NCBI RefSeq assembly: GCF_024171815.1
Contig: NZ_JAMTCJ010000002.1
Span: forward strand, 124,001 to 188,000
Direction of reading: 5' to 3'
DNA from: Williamsia maris
GTDB taxonomy: Bacteria; Actinomycetota; Actinomycetes; Mycobacteriales; Mycobacteriaceae
Length of the DNA stretch: 64,000 bases
Part shown: positions 21,976-30,755 of the stretch, in pieces
Position numbering within the stretch: position 1 is the first letter of the stretch
Layout of the letters: each line of letters begins with the position of its first letter
Notes under the pieces: model-generated
What the model was told of the DNA's origin: nothing
Database searches by the model: none
Seen by the model: only the letters and a program-made list of their open reading frames with translations
Translations under genes and position numbers: made by a program

Positions 21976-22814
21976 ATGTCACACCACACGGTGCTCGGTG
22001 CCACCGGCGCCCAGGGCGGCGCCGTCGTCACCGCACTGCTGGAGATGGGCGAGTCGGTGCGGGCCGTCACCCGCCACGCCTCGTCCGCACGCGCGCAGGC
22101 CCTCTCCGCGGTGGGCGTCGAGGTGGTCGAGGCCGACCTCCTGGATCAGGCGGCGCTACGGGCGGCGTTCACCGGCACCGACACCGTCTTCGCGGTCACC
22201 ACCCCGTTCGAGAGCGGTCCGCAGGCGGAGATCGACCAGGGATGTCGATTCTCGCCGCGGCCGCCGACGTACCGCATCTGGTCTTCTCGTCCGTGTCGGA
22301 CGCCGATCGCAGCACCGGTATCCCGCACTTCGACAGCAAGGCCGTCGTCGAGGCGGCGCTGCGCGAATCCGGGCGGCCGCACACCGTCATCGGCCCCACG
22401 TATTTCTACGACAACATCGCCGGCAGCCTCGACGAGATCCGCGCGAGCGGCCGCCTCGAGCTGCCCATCCCGACGACGACGCCTCTGCAGCAACTCTCGC
22501 GTCGCGACCTGGGTCGGTTCGCGGCCGCCGTGCTGACCGATCCGTCGGCGTTCGACGGTCGACGCATCGACATCGCCTCGGACAACCCGACCCCAGACGA
22601 GATGGCGGCAATCCTCGGCGCAGCGTTGGGCCGTGACGTCACCGCCGTCGCGGCCGACCCGAACGATCTGGGGTCCGACGACATGCGCGCGATGTTCACC
22701 TACCTCGGTGACCACGGCTACTCCGCCGACATCGACACCCTGCACGCGGCGCACCCCGGCATCGGGTGGCAGAGCTTCGGAGAATGGCTCGACGGCGCCA
22801 TCAGCACGCGATGA
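21976..22814 (+). pseudogene. NmrA/NAD(P)-binding family gene with a one-base frameshift
   Basis: Two consecutive frames together make one NmrA-like Rossmann protein. Frame 1 from ATG 21976 (strong AAGGAAGGGA ribosome site) encodes VLGATGAQGGAVVTALLE through FESGPQAEIDQG; after about base 22240 the protein continues one frame over as SILAAAADVPHLVFSSVSDADR to the stop at 22814. The total, 839 nt, is one base short of a whole number of codons, so a single deletion at about 22238-22243 explains it. This may be a real pseudogene or a sequencing error. The 3' half could start at ATG 22242 but would lack the nucleotide-binding fold. Confidence 0.8.
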
Positions 22815-24415
22815 CAACCACGGCCGAGGGGTCCGCCTGGGCTCCGCTGCGCAACACGGTCTACCGCAATCTGTTCCTGGCGCAGATGGTCTCCAACATC
22901 GGCCTGTGGATGGAATCGGTGGGCGCGCAGTGGTTTCTCGTCGAACGCGGGAGCAGTCCCACCGTCATCGCCCTCGTGCAGACCGCGAGCCTCGCGCCGA
23001 CCATCCTGTTCTCACTGCTCGCCGGGGTGCTCGCCGATCTGCTCGACCACCGGCGCATGCTCATCGCCCTCTCGGTGTACTCGGGTGTGGTGGGCGCGGT
23101 CATGGCCGTGCTCGCGTGGACCGGCCTGCTCACCGCGCCATGGCTGTTGGTGACGACCTTCCTGCTCGGCGCCGGGTCGGCGCTGACGTCGCCGGCGTGG
23201 CAAGCCATCCAGCCCGAACTCGTTCCGCGCGAACAGATCCCGTCCGCCGCCGCGCTGGGCAGCGTCACCGTCAACGGCGCCCGCGCATTGGGTCCGGCAC
23301 TTGCCGGTGTCGTCGTAGCCGCCGCGGGACCCGGCGCGGTGTTCGCGCTCAACGCGGTCAGCTACTTGGCAGTGGTGTGGGCACTGGCGATCTGGCGCCG
23401 CCCACCCGACACCCGCGTCATCGAGCGCGAACGCATCGGGACATCGCTGGTGGTCGGCGTCCGGTACGTCCTCGCCGCACCGACCATCCGCCGACTCATG
23501 GTGCGGGCGGCGATGTTCGCCTTCCCGGCGTCCGCGCTCTGGGCGTTGCTGCCGGTCGCGTCGTCGAGCCACCTGGGTCTGGGGTCGGCCGGGTACGGCG
23601 GCATCCTTGGCGTCCTCGGGCTCGGGGCACTGCTGGGCGTCGTGCTGGTACCGCGCCTTCGACGGTCGGTGTCGGGGTCGATCGTGTTGGGCGGTGGCGC
23701 TGCCGTTTTCGGGATCGGCACCCTCGCCCTCGGATTCGCTCCGCTGTGGTTGGCCGTCCCAGCGTTGCTCGCCGCAGGCGCCGCGTGGATCGCCGCGCTC
23801 ACCACCATCAACTCCGAAATCCAGTTGTCACTGCCTGCCTGGGTGCGGGCTCGCGCGATGGGCGCCTACCTGCTGGTCTTCATGGGGTCGCAGGCCATCG
23901 GTTCCTTCGTGTGGGGTGTGGTCGCCACCGCGGTCGGGTACCGGACCGCGCTGCTCGTGGCGGCCGGCGTGCTCGCGGTGGTCGCGGTGAGCGTTCGACA
24001 CCTCCCGTTGCGGGAGAGCACCGGGAAGCTGGATCGCGAGGTGGCGATGACCTGGCCGGTACCCACCCTCGTCTTCGAGCCCGAACCCGACGACGGGCCG
24101 GTGTTGGTGACGGTGCGCTACCGGGTCCGCCCGGACTCTCTCGACGACTTCGCGCGGGCGATGACGCGCGTCGCCCGCGGACGACGCCGCACCGGCGGTA
24201 GTTGCTGGGGCCTCTATCGCAGCGGGGACGACCACGAACTCGTCGTCGAACAGTTTGTCGTCGGTTCGTGGTCGGAGTACCGCCGCCAGCACACCGAACG
24301 GTGGACCGGCTACGACCACGAATCGATCACCGCGGCCGTGGCGTTGACTGTCGACGGTCAGGGCGAGGAGAACCGATTCTTCGCCGTGCACGCCTCGAAA
24401 CATCGCGGACGCTGA
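22811..24415 (+). CDS. MFS_3-family transporter with C-terminal ABM-like domain
   Basis: 534 aa. The first ~410 residues are a 12-TM major facilitator of the EntS/transmembrane-secretion-effector type (PF05977); from about 430 a soluble alpha/beta-barrel-like domain follows (VLVTVRYRVRPDSLDDFARA ... GGSCWGLYRSGDD), as is usual in this family and reminiscent of antibiotic-biosynthesis-monooxygenase dimeric barrels. ATG 22811 overlaps the stop of the broken NmrA gene (ATGA), so loss of frame upstream could affect coupled translation. Substrate unknown. Confidence 0.87.
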   Translation: MTTTAEGSAWAPLRNTVYRNLFLAQMVSNIGLWMESVGAQWFLVERGSSPTVIALVQTASLAPTILFSLLAGVLADLLDHRRMLIALSVYSGVVGAVMAVLAWTGLLTAPWLLVTTFLLGAGSALTSPAWQAIQPELVPREQIPSAAALGSVTVNGARALGPALAGVVVAAAGPGAVFALNAVSYLAVVWALAIWRRPPDTRVIERERIGTSLVVGVRYVLAAPTIRRLMVRAAMFAFPASALWALLPVASSSHLGLGSAGYGGILGVLGLGALLGVVLVPRLRRSVSGSIVLGGGAAVFGIGTLALGFAPLWLAVPALLAAGAAWIAALTTINSEIQLSLPAWVRARAMGAYLLVFMGSQAIGSFVWGVVATAVGYRTALLVAAGVLAVVAVSVRHLPLRESTGKLDREVAMTWPVPTLVFEPEPDDGPVLVTVRYRVRPDSLDDFARAMTRVARGRRRTGGSCWGLYRSGDDHELVVEQFVVGSWSEYRRQHTERWTGYDHESITAAVALTVDGQGEENRFFAVHASKHRGR

Positions 24416-24450
24416 CCGCCGGGCACTACCGTTACAGGCACCACGGAAAG

Positions 24451-25566
24451 GTGCTGGTGAAACCCGTCTTTGTTCTGCACGACCATCGGAAACCACGTCC
24501 GCATTTCGATCTCCGGCTCGAGCAGGACGGTGTCCTCAGGTCGTGGGCGGTACCGAAGGGGATGCCGACCGACGTCAAGCACGACCGGCTCGCCGTGGCG
24601 GTCGGCGACCACGACATGGATCACGCCACCTACACCGACGAACACAAGAGCATCGCCGATCACGGTTGGTGGGACCTCATCGACAGCAACGAGCGACGAC
24701 TGGTGTTCGAGCTGCACGGTGAGCGAGGGGTTGTCCGATACGCCCTGATCGACACCGGTCGCGACTGGCTGCTGCACCTCACGAAGGATCAGCCGGGCAT
24801 CAGCGATCCGTACGCTGTGGTCATGGATCTCATCACATTCGAAGCCCCCGGCGGCACCGTCGAAGCCCACGTCGCCACTCCCCCTTCGGGTTCAGGACCC
24901 GGCGTGTTGCTGTTCATGGACGCCATCGGTCTCCGGCCCGAGCTCATCACCATGGCCGAGCGCATCGCGTCCTGGGGATACGTGGTGCTCACACCCAACC
25001 TGTTCTACCGCGACGGCACCGCTGAGGAACTGATGCCCAAAGGCGACCTGCGGCAGCCCGGTGAGCGGGAGAGTTTCTTCGAGGGCGTCGGACCGCGGAT
25101 GGGCAACCTGACGACGGACAAGTCGACGGCCGACACAGCGGTGTTCCATCAGACACTGCTCGGGCTCGACGCCGTCGTCGGCGACCACGTCGGGACCGTC
25201 GGCTATTGCATGGGTGCGCGGTTGGTGACGCGCTATGCGGGAGCCTTCCCCGACAACGTCGTCGCAGCGGCCGGGTTCCACGGCGGCGGACTGGTCACCG
25301 ATCAGGCCGACAGCCCGCATCACTCGATCGCCACCGCGCGCGCCGAGTTCGTCTACGGCCACGCCGACAACGACGGTTCGATGCCGCCGGAAGCGGTGCA
25401 GGCATTGGGCGCCGCCCTGGATGCCGCCGGTCTGACCGCGACGAACGAGATCTACCCGGATGCGCCGCACGGCTACTCGATGGCCGACACCTCGATGTAC
25501 CAGGAGGCGGGTGCCGAGCGCAGCTTCACCGAACTCGAGGCACTCTTCGCGCGCACCCTGCGCTGA
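24451..25566 (+). CDS. LigD-type 3'-phosphoesterase-like domain in frame with a dienelactone hydrolase
   Basis: One uninterrupted frame of 371 aa from GTG 24451 (AAAGG just ahead). Residues ~1-115 are a DNA-ligase-D N-terminal phosphoesterase-like domain (HDHRKPRPHFDLRLEQDG, then RSWAVPKGMP, GDHDMDH and LLHLTKDQPG). From ATG 24823 a dienelactone hydrolase follows (MDLITFEAPGG), with nucleophile Cys in GYCMGAR, Asp in GHADND and His in APHGYS. Normally the two are separate small proteins. TACGCT six bases before ATG 24823 could be a -10 box for a leaderless hydrolase transcript, so the frame may hold two nested genes rather than one fusion protein. Confidence 0.7.
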   Translation: MLVKPVFVLHDHRKPRPHFDLRLEQDGVLRSWAVPKGMPTDVKHDRLAVAVGDHDMDHATYTDEHKSIADHGWWDLIDSNERRLVFELHGERGVVRYALIDTGRDWLLHLTKDQPGISDPYAVVMDLITFEAPGGTVEAHVATPPSGSGPGVLLFMDAIGLRPELITMAERIASWGYVVLTPNLFYRDGTAEELMPKGDLRQPGERESFFEGVGPRMGNLTTDKSTADTAVFHQTLLGLDAVVGDHVGTVGYCMGARLVTRYAGAFPDNVVAAAGFHGGGLVTDQADSPHHSIATARAEFVYGHADNDGSMPPEAVQALGAALDAAGLTATNEIYPDAPHGYSMADTSMYQEAGAERSFTELEALFARTLR

Positions 25567-25587
25567 GTCACGCCGTCGGCGTCCCGA

Positions 25588-26025
25588 TCAGCGTCGGCGC
25601 GCGGAGATCTCCATCGTCATCTCGAGCACGGTCCCGCCGTCCTCGACCAGGCGTCCGGTCATCTCCACGCGGGCGCGGTCGGGGTGATGCAGATCCACGA
25701 CGTCGACGACCATCGTGCCGGTCAGCGTCGTGCCCGGGCGAACGGGCCGCAGGAGTCGGACGTCGCGCATGCCTCGACCGGCGATGGTCGCCCAGCGGTC
25801 GAACACCGCGGGGACCGCGAGTCGCTGGAACATGGCCATGGTGTGGATGCCGCTGGCGATGATGCCGCCGAAGAACCCGTCGGCGGCGATGTCGGGGTCG
25901 ACGTGGAACCCCTGCGGGTCCCACTGCCGGGCGAACTCGATTATCTCGGTCTCGGTGACGACGCAACTGCCCAGGTGCCATTCGGAACCGATCACCAGGT
26001 CCTCGGCGTACAAGAGCTCTGACAT
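25588..26025 (-). CDS. MaoC-like hot-dog-fold dehydratase/thioesterase-like protein
   Basis: 145 aa from ATG 26025 (GAGG nine bases ahead; an upstream ATG at 26046 would add 7 residues). Hot-dog fold pattern with DPQGFHVDPDIAADGFFGGIIASGIHT: the D...H hydratase motif with GxxASG helix is typical of MaoC/R-specific enoyl-CoA hydratases. Substrate unknown. Convergent with the hydrolase gene, divergent from the LLM gene. Confidence 0.82.
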   Translation of the reverse strand: MSELLYAEDLVIGSEWHLGSCVVTETEIIEFARQWDPQGFHVDPDIAADGFFGGIIASGIHTMAMFQRLAVPAVFDRWATIAGRGMRDVRLLRPVRPGTTLTGTMVVDVVDLHHPDRARVEMTGRLVEDGGTVLEMTMEISARRR

Positions 26026-26213
26026 CGTCGGCGTCCTCGATTCCACATCAGCGCGCGAGCGTGTCCACGCTCCGAGTCAATTGGTATCGGAAGACGCGGG
26101 AACCTCGGCGACCAGGGTCGCTCGCCTCCGTCCAACCTGGGTGGTTGCTGATCATCTGGGCCAGGGTTCGACGCCGGCCCGGACGCATGCTTTCAGGCCA
26201 TTTCTGGAATACA

Positions 26214-26231
26214 AACGGACCGGGGTCCGTT
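26214..26231. promoter_or_regulatory. Perfect palindrome upstream of the LLM gene
   Basis: AACGGACC-GG-GGTCCGTT, two perfect 8-bp arms, ends 9 bases before the ATG at 26241. Size and symmetry fit a TetR-type operator. No TetR gene is adjacent, so the regulator would act from elsewhere. Confidence 0.55.
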
Positions 26232-26240
26232 ATGGGGACC

Positions 26241-27260
26241 ATGAAGAACATCGGGTTCCTTTCTTTCGGGCACTGGACGCCTTCCCCGCAGTCGCAAACG
26301 CGGTCCGCGGCCGATGTGCTCACCCAGTCCATCGACCTTGCCGTCGCCGCCGAGGAGCTCGGCGCGGACGGCGCCTACTTCCGTGTGCACCACTTCGCGC
26401 GCCAACTCGCGTCCCCGTTCCCGCTGCTGGCCGCAGTGGGCGCACGGACGTCCCGTATCGAGATCGGAACGGGTGTCATCGACATGCGGTACGAGAATCC
26501 GCTGTACATGGTCGAGGATGCGAGTGCGGCGGACCTGATCTCCGGAGGCCGGCTACAACTCGGTATCAGCCGGGGATCGCCCGAGCAGGTGACCGAGGGC
26601 TACAAGTACTTCGGCTACGCGCCCGCCGAGGGTGAGACCGACGCCGACATGGCACGTCGCCACACCGCGGTCTTCCTGCAAGCACTCGAGGGAGAGGGCT
26701 TCGCCCGCCCGAACCCGCGGCCGATGTTCCCCAATCCGCCGGGGCTGCTGCGGCTGGAGCCGCACTCGGAAGGTCTGCGGGAGCGCATCTGGTGGGGTGC
26801 GGGCACCCGCGCGACGGCGGAGTGGACAGCGCGGCAGGGTATGAACCTGATGAGCTCGACGCTGTTGACCGAGGACACCGGTGTCCCGTTCCACGAGCTG
26901 CAAGCCGAGCAGATCCGCGTCTTCCGCAAGGAATGGGAGAACGCCGGCCACGCGTTCACCCCGCGGGTGTCGGTGAGCCGCAGCATCTTCGCCATCACCG
27001 ACGACCGCGACCGCGCATACTTCGGGCGCGGCGGCACGGAGACGGACCAGGTCGGCCACATCGACGGCGGCATCGCACGGTTCGGGCGGTCATACGCCGA
27101 CGAGCCCGACAAGCTCATCGAGCAGCTCGCGCAGGACTCGGCCATCGCCGAGGCCGACACGCTGTTGCTGACCGTCCCCAATCAGCTGGGCGTCGAGTAC
27201 AACGCGCACGTCATCGAATCGATCCTGACCGAGGTCGCACCGGAGCTCGGCTGGCGCTGA
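26241..27260 (+). CDS. LLM-class flavin-dependent oxidoreductase
   Basis: 339 aa luciferase-like monooxygenase (F420 or FMN dependent). IGFLSFGHW at the N-terminus, ELGADGAYFRVHHF near 48, GARTSRIEIGTGVIDMRYE near 73 and GRLQLGISRGSPEQ near 105 are typical family segments. ATG 26241 was chosen (MKNIGFLSF) since GGGGACC precedes it; ATG 26232 is an alternative. Physiological substrate unknown. A palindrome sits right in front of the start. Confidence 0.87.
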   Translation: MKNIGFLSFGHWTPSPQSQTRSAADVLTQSIDLAVAAEELGADGAYFRVHHFARQLASPFPLLAAVGARTSRIEIGTGVIDMRYENPLYMVEDASAADLISGGRLQLGISRGSPEQVTEGYKYFGYAPAEGETDADMARRHTAVFLQALEGEGFARPNPRPMFPNPPGLLRLEPHSEGLRERIWWGAGTRATAEWTARQGMNLMSSTLLTEDTGVPFHELQAEQIRVFRKEWENAGHAFTPRVSVSRSIFAITDDRDRAYFGRGGTETDQVGHIDGGIARFGRSYADEPDKLIEQLAQDSAIAEADTLLLTVPNQLGVEYNAHVIESILTEVAPELGWR

Positions 27261-27299
27261 GTGACTCGCGCGCACCTCGACGAGACGCGCTGTGACGCC

Positions 27300-28073
27300 T
27301 CAGCCGCGAGCCGCATCCAGATGCGACTGCGACACAGCCTTGAGGTGGGTGAGGTCGGAGGCGACGGTCGCGAGCGTGTAGCCCTCGGCCAGACGCTTGG
27401 CGGCCAGCTCGCCCGAGGCGGTGTGGATGCCCGCGGTGATGCCTGCGGCGGCCGCGGCCTCGCGGATCGTCGTCAGCGCGGCCTCGAACTCGGCGTCGAC
27501 GGCCGGATCGTTGGAGTGCGCGCCACCGACGGCGATCCGCAGATCCGACGGCCCGACGTAGATGCCGTCGAGTCCCTCGACCGCACAGATCTCGGCGACG
27601 TTCGCCAATCCCTGCGGCGTCTCGATCATCGCCAGGACGATGGTCTCGTTGTTGGCCTCGGCCGGAACCGGCCCGACCCGCAGCTGCGACCGCATGGGTC
27701 CGTACGACCGGATACCCATCGGCGGGTACTTTGCCGACGCCACCGCGGCGGCGGCCTCATCGGCCGAGTTGACGAGAGGGACGATGACCCCGGCCGCACC
27801 GGCGTCGAGCGCCCGACCGATCGGGGTGGGGTCGTTGCTCTCCACGCGCACGAGTCCGACGGGCCCCTCGGCGGCATCGATCGCGGTGATGCCGGCGAGC
27901 ATGCCGGAATAGCCGATCAGGCCGTGCTGCAGGTCGAGTGCGATGTAGTCCCAGCCGACGTGGGCGAGCCACTCGGTGGAGACGGGGCTGTCGATCACCG
28001 ACCAGTAACCGAGGATCCGGTCGCGGGCGCGGACACGGGCGGCGAAGTCGCGGGCCGCGGTTCTGCGGGTCAT
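27300..28073 (-). CDS. HpcH/HpaI-type class II aldolase
   Basis: 257 aa of the metal-dependent HpcH/HpaI aldolase family, which cleaves 2-oxo-3-deoxy or 4-hydroxy-2-oxo acids to pyruvate plus an aldehyde. DYIALDLQHGLI near residue 42, LVRVESNDPTPIGRALDAGA near 72 and AMIETPQGLANV with the metal-binding Glu near 148 and GPSDL near 173 are visible. It is the last gene of the ABC-transporter arm, 12 nt after the aldo/keto reductase, and so probably acts on the imported carbon source. Confidence 0.88.
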   Translation of the reverse strand: MTRRTAARDFAARVRARDRILGYWSVIDSPVSTEWLAHVGWDYIALDLQHGLIGYSGMLAGITAIDAAEGPVGLVRVESNDPTPIGRALDAGAAGVIVPLVNSADEAAAAVASAKYPPMGIRSYGPMRSQLRVGPVPAEANNETIVLAMIETPQGLANVAEICAVEGLDGIYVGPSDLRIAVGGAHSNDPAVDAEFEAALTTIREAAAAAGITAGIHTASGELAAKRLAEGYTLATVASDLTHLKAVSQSHLDAARG

Positions 28074-28085
28074 CTCGAGGAGCTC

Positions 28086-29042
28086 CTAGCGGTTGTAGTT
28101 CGGCATCGGACCCCGCAGCGCGGCACCGATCTCGTCGCACGCCGTGACGACGTCGGTGGGCAGCGGACCCTTGGCCACGGTGGCGATGTTCGACTGCAGC
28201 TGTTCGACTTTCGATCCGCCCAGCAGCAACGACGACGTCGCCGGCTTCGACACCAACCAGCGTAGCGCCAGCTCGACCAGCGGGATCCCGGCGTCGCTCG
28301 CGACCGCGGTCAGCGCGGTGATCGCCTCGAACAGCTCGGCGTTCCAGTACCGCTCGCGGTACATAGCGGCCAGACGCGAGTCGCCGAAACGACCCTCGCC
28401 GGGCGCCGCCTCGAACGTGTGACGCCCCGTGAGCAGTCCCCCACCGAGCGGGTTGTAGACCATGGTGGCGAGGCCGGTGACCGAGGCGAACTCGACGTAC
28501 TCGTCCTCGATGCGCCGGGCGATGAGGTTGTAGAGCTGCTGGGCGACAACGGGTCTGGGCGCACCGACCTCGTCGGCGACGTGATTGAGTTCGCCGATCT
28601 GCCAGGCCGCGAAGTTGGACACACCGAGTTCGACGATCTTGCCCTCGGCGACCAGTTCGGCGACGGTCGTCAGGGTCTCGTGCAGCGACGCCGCACGGTC
28701 GGGCTGGTGCAGGTAGAACAGGTCGACGCGGTCGGTGTCGAGACGACGCAGGCTGGCCTCCACGCTCGCGCGCAGACCCGCCGCCGACAGCGGGGAATGC
28801 TCGCCTGCATCGGGATTGGGCATACCCGCCTTGGTGGCGAGGGTGACGTCGTCACGGCGGGTGGCGAGGATCGACGCGAGTAACCGTTCGGACTCGCCGC
28901 CGGCGTAACCGTTGGCGGTGTCGATGTGGCGGATGCCTACGTCGAGTGCGGCGTCGACCATCTTCGCCGAGGTGGCGGCGTCGGCGGTGTCGCCGAAGGT
29001 CATCGTCCCGAGGACGAGTCCGGACAGATGTGCTGCCGTCAT
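28086..29042 (-). CDS. Aldo/keto reductase
   Basis: 318 aa NAD(P)H-dependent aldo/keto reductase. Catalytic Asp/Tyr region DTANGYAGGESERLLAS near residue 40, Lys in TLATKAGM near 72 and His in FYLHQPD near 110 make the usual tetrad; the C-terminal cofactor motif is SLLLGGSKVEQL. Its start overlaps the stop of the upstream ABC ATPase by 4 nt, which ties it to the transporter operon. Likely reduces a sugar-derived aldehyde or ketone (inference). Confidence 0.9.
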   Translation of the reverse strand: MTAAHLSGLVLGTMTFGDTADAATSAKMVDAALDVGIRHIDTANGYAGGESERLLASILATRRDDVTLATKAGMPNPDAGEHSPLSAAGLRASVEASLRRLDTDRVDLFYLHQPDRAASLHETLTTVAELVAEGKIVELGVSNFAAWQIGELNHVADEVGAPRPVVAQQLYNLIARRIEDEYVEFASVTGLATMVYNPLGGGLLTGRHTFEAAPGEGRFGDSRLAAMYRERYWNAELFEAITALTAVASDAGIPLVELALRWLVSKPATSSLLLGGSKVEQLQSNIATVAKGPLPTDVVTACDEIGAALRGPMPNYNR

Positions 29043-29914
29043 GCGGGGGCTCCTGCTTTCTGCGTGGGGGATGCCGGTCGGGACACGATGTGACGCGGCT
29101 TGATGCCGACCATCGTGGTCGGATCGAGCGCGGCCGAGCGCAGCGCCGCAGTGTACGGATTGACCGGTTGGGCGAGAACGTCTGCGGTGACGCCGGATTC
29201 GACCAGACGGCCCTTCGACATCACGACGACGGTGTCGCTGATCTCGCGGACGACGCCGAGGTTGTGCGAGATGAAGACGTAGGTGATCCCGGTGTCCTGC
29301 TGGATGGACCGGAGCAGATCGAGGACCTGTGCCTGTACCGACACGTCCAGCGCACTGGTCGCCTCGTCGCAGACCAGCAGCTCCGGGTCGGACGCGAGTG
29401 CGCGGGCGATCCCGATGCGCTGGCGCTGGCCGCCGGAGAACTCGACCGGCCGGCGGTGGTGCGCCGAGGTCGGGAGACCCACCTGGTCGATGAGTTCCTC
29501 GGCGCGACGCGTGCGCTCGGTGCGGCTGCCGGTGCCACGGATTCGCAGCGGTTCGGCGACGATGTCGAGGGCGGTCAGATGTGGGTCGAGAGAGCCGTAC
29601 GGGTCCTGGAACACCATCTGGATCCGCGAGCGGTACGGGCGCAGCGCCCGTTCGGAGAGCGTCGCGATGTCGGTGCCGTCGAACACGATCCGACCACCGC
29701 AGGGGGTGAGCAGACGCACCAGCGCCTTGGCGATGGTGGACTTGCCGCAGCCCGACTCCCCCACGATCGCGAGGGTCCTGCCCCTGTCGACCTCGAACGA
29801 GACCGAGTCGATGGCGCGGAACACCCCTGCACCCGTGTGGTATTCGACGGCCAGGTCGTCGACGGTCAGCAGTGGCATGGACTTCTGGGGCGTGGACTTC
29901 TCGGGTGCGCTCAT
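29039..29914 (-). CDS. Dipeptide/oligopeptide-type ABC transporter ATPase (OppF/DppF-like)
   Basis: 291 aa. Walker A GESGCGKST near residue 54, signature SGGQRQR near 160, Walker B LLVCDEATSALD near 176, and H-loop FISHNLG. ATG 29914 overlaps the preceding ATPase gene by 4 nt. Second of the two ATPases usual in Opp/Dpp systems. Here the context suggests uptake of sugar acids or oligosaccharide-like substrates rather than peptides. Confidence 0.9.
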   Translation of the reverse strand: MSAPEKSTPQKSMPLLTVDDLAVEYHTGAGVFRAIDSVSFEVDRGRTLAIVGESGCGKSTIAKALVRLLTPCGGRIVFDGTDIATLSERALRPYRSRIQMVFQDPYGSLDPHLTALDIVAEPLRIRGTGSRTERTRRAEELIDQVGLPTSAHHRRPVEFSGGQRQRIGIARALASDPELLVCDEATSALDVSVQAQVLDLLRSIQQDTGITYVFISHNLGVVREISDTVVVMSKGRLVESGVTADVLAQPVNPYTAALRSAALDPTTMVGIKPRHIVSRPASPTQKAGAPA

Positions 29915-30753
29915 ACGGGGACTCCGGACGTCTGGGCCCGTGCGGCGGTCGCGTCGGGCAGGCTCCACGGTCCCAGTTGCGGGACCGCGTCGAGCAGTTT
30001 CTTGGTGTACGGACTCTGCGGGGTGCGGACGAGTTCGTCGGCCGGCCCGACCTCGACGAAGCGTCCCTCCTTCATCACGTGGATGCGGTCGGAGACCAGT
30101 CGTGCCACCCCGAGATCGTGGGTGATGACGAGCATCCCGATCTCGGTGCGCTCCTGCAGTTCCATGAGGAGGTCGAGGATGCTGGCCTGCACGGTGACGT
30201 CGAGTGCGCTGGTGGGCTCGTCGGCCACGATCAGCACCGGTGACGACGCGAGCGCCGCCGCGATCAGCACCCGCTGCAGCATGCCACCGGAGAACTGGTG
30301 CGGATAGCGGCCCAGCTGCCCCTCGGGATCGGGGATGCGCACCTGGTGCAGGAGCTCGATGCACCGCGCCTTCTGCGCGGCCCGTCCGTGCACGCCGCTG
30401 TGCGCGACCGCCTCGCGCAGTTGCGATCCCACCGTGTGCACGGGGCTCAGCGCAGCCATCGGGTCCTGCGGGATCAGCGCGATCTGTCGTCCGCGCACCT
30501 CGTGCAACGCGGCCTCGTCGCCCAGCAGGTCGGCGCCACGGAACCGGACCGATCCCGACCGGACGGCGAGGTCGTCGGGCAGCAGACCGAGGATGCCCAT
30601 CGCGGTCGTGGACTTGCCGGAGCCGGACTCACCGATGATGGAGACGGTCTCGCCGGCGTCGATGCAGAACGAGATGCCGTCGACGGCGCGGATGACGCCC
30701 TTGTCGGTGATCAGCTCCACCTGGAAGTCGTCCACCTGCAACAGATTTCCCAT
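29911..30753 (-). CDS. Dipeptide/oligopeptide-type ABC transporter ATPase (OppD/DppD-like)
   Basis: 280 aa. Walker A GESGSGKST near residue 42, Q-loop region ALIPQDPMAAL near 95, signature FSGGMLQRV near 148, Walker B LIVADEPTSALD, H-loop VITHDLG. ATG at 30753, 2 nt from the permease stop. The C-terminal Opp/Dpp extension is short. Confidence 0.9.
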   Translation of the reverse strand: MGNLLQVDDFQVELITDKGVIRAVDGISFCIDAGETVSIIGESGSGKSTTAMGILGLLPDDLAVRSGSVRFRGADLLGDEAALHEVRGRQIALIPQDPMAALSPVHTVGSQLREAVAHSGVHGRAAQKARCIELLHQVRIPDPEGQLGRYPHQFSGGMLQRVLIAAALASSPVLIVADEPTSALDVTVQASILDLLMELQERTEIGMLVITHDLGVARLVSDRIHVMKEGRFVEVGPADELVRTPQSPYTKKLLDAVPQLGPWSLPDATAARAQTSGVPV

Positions 30754-30755
30754 GA

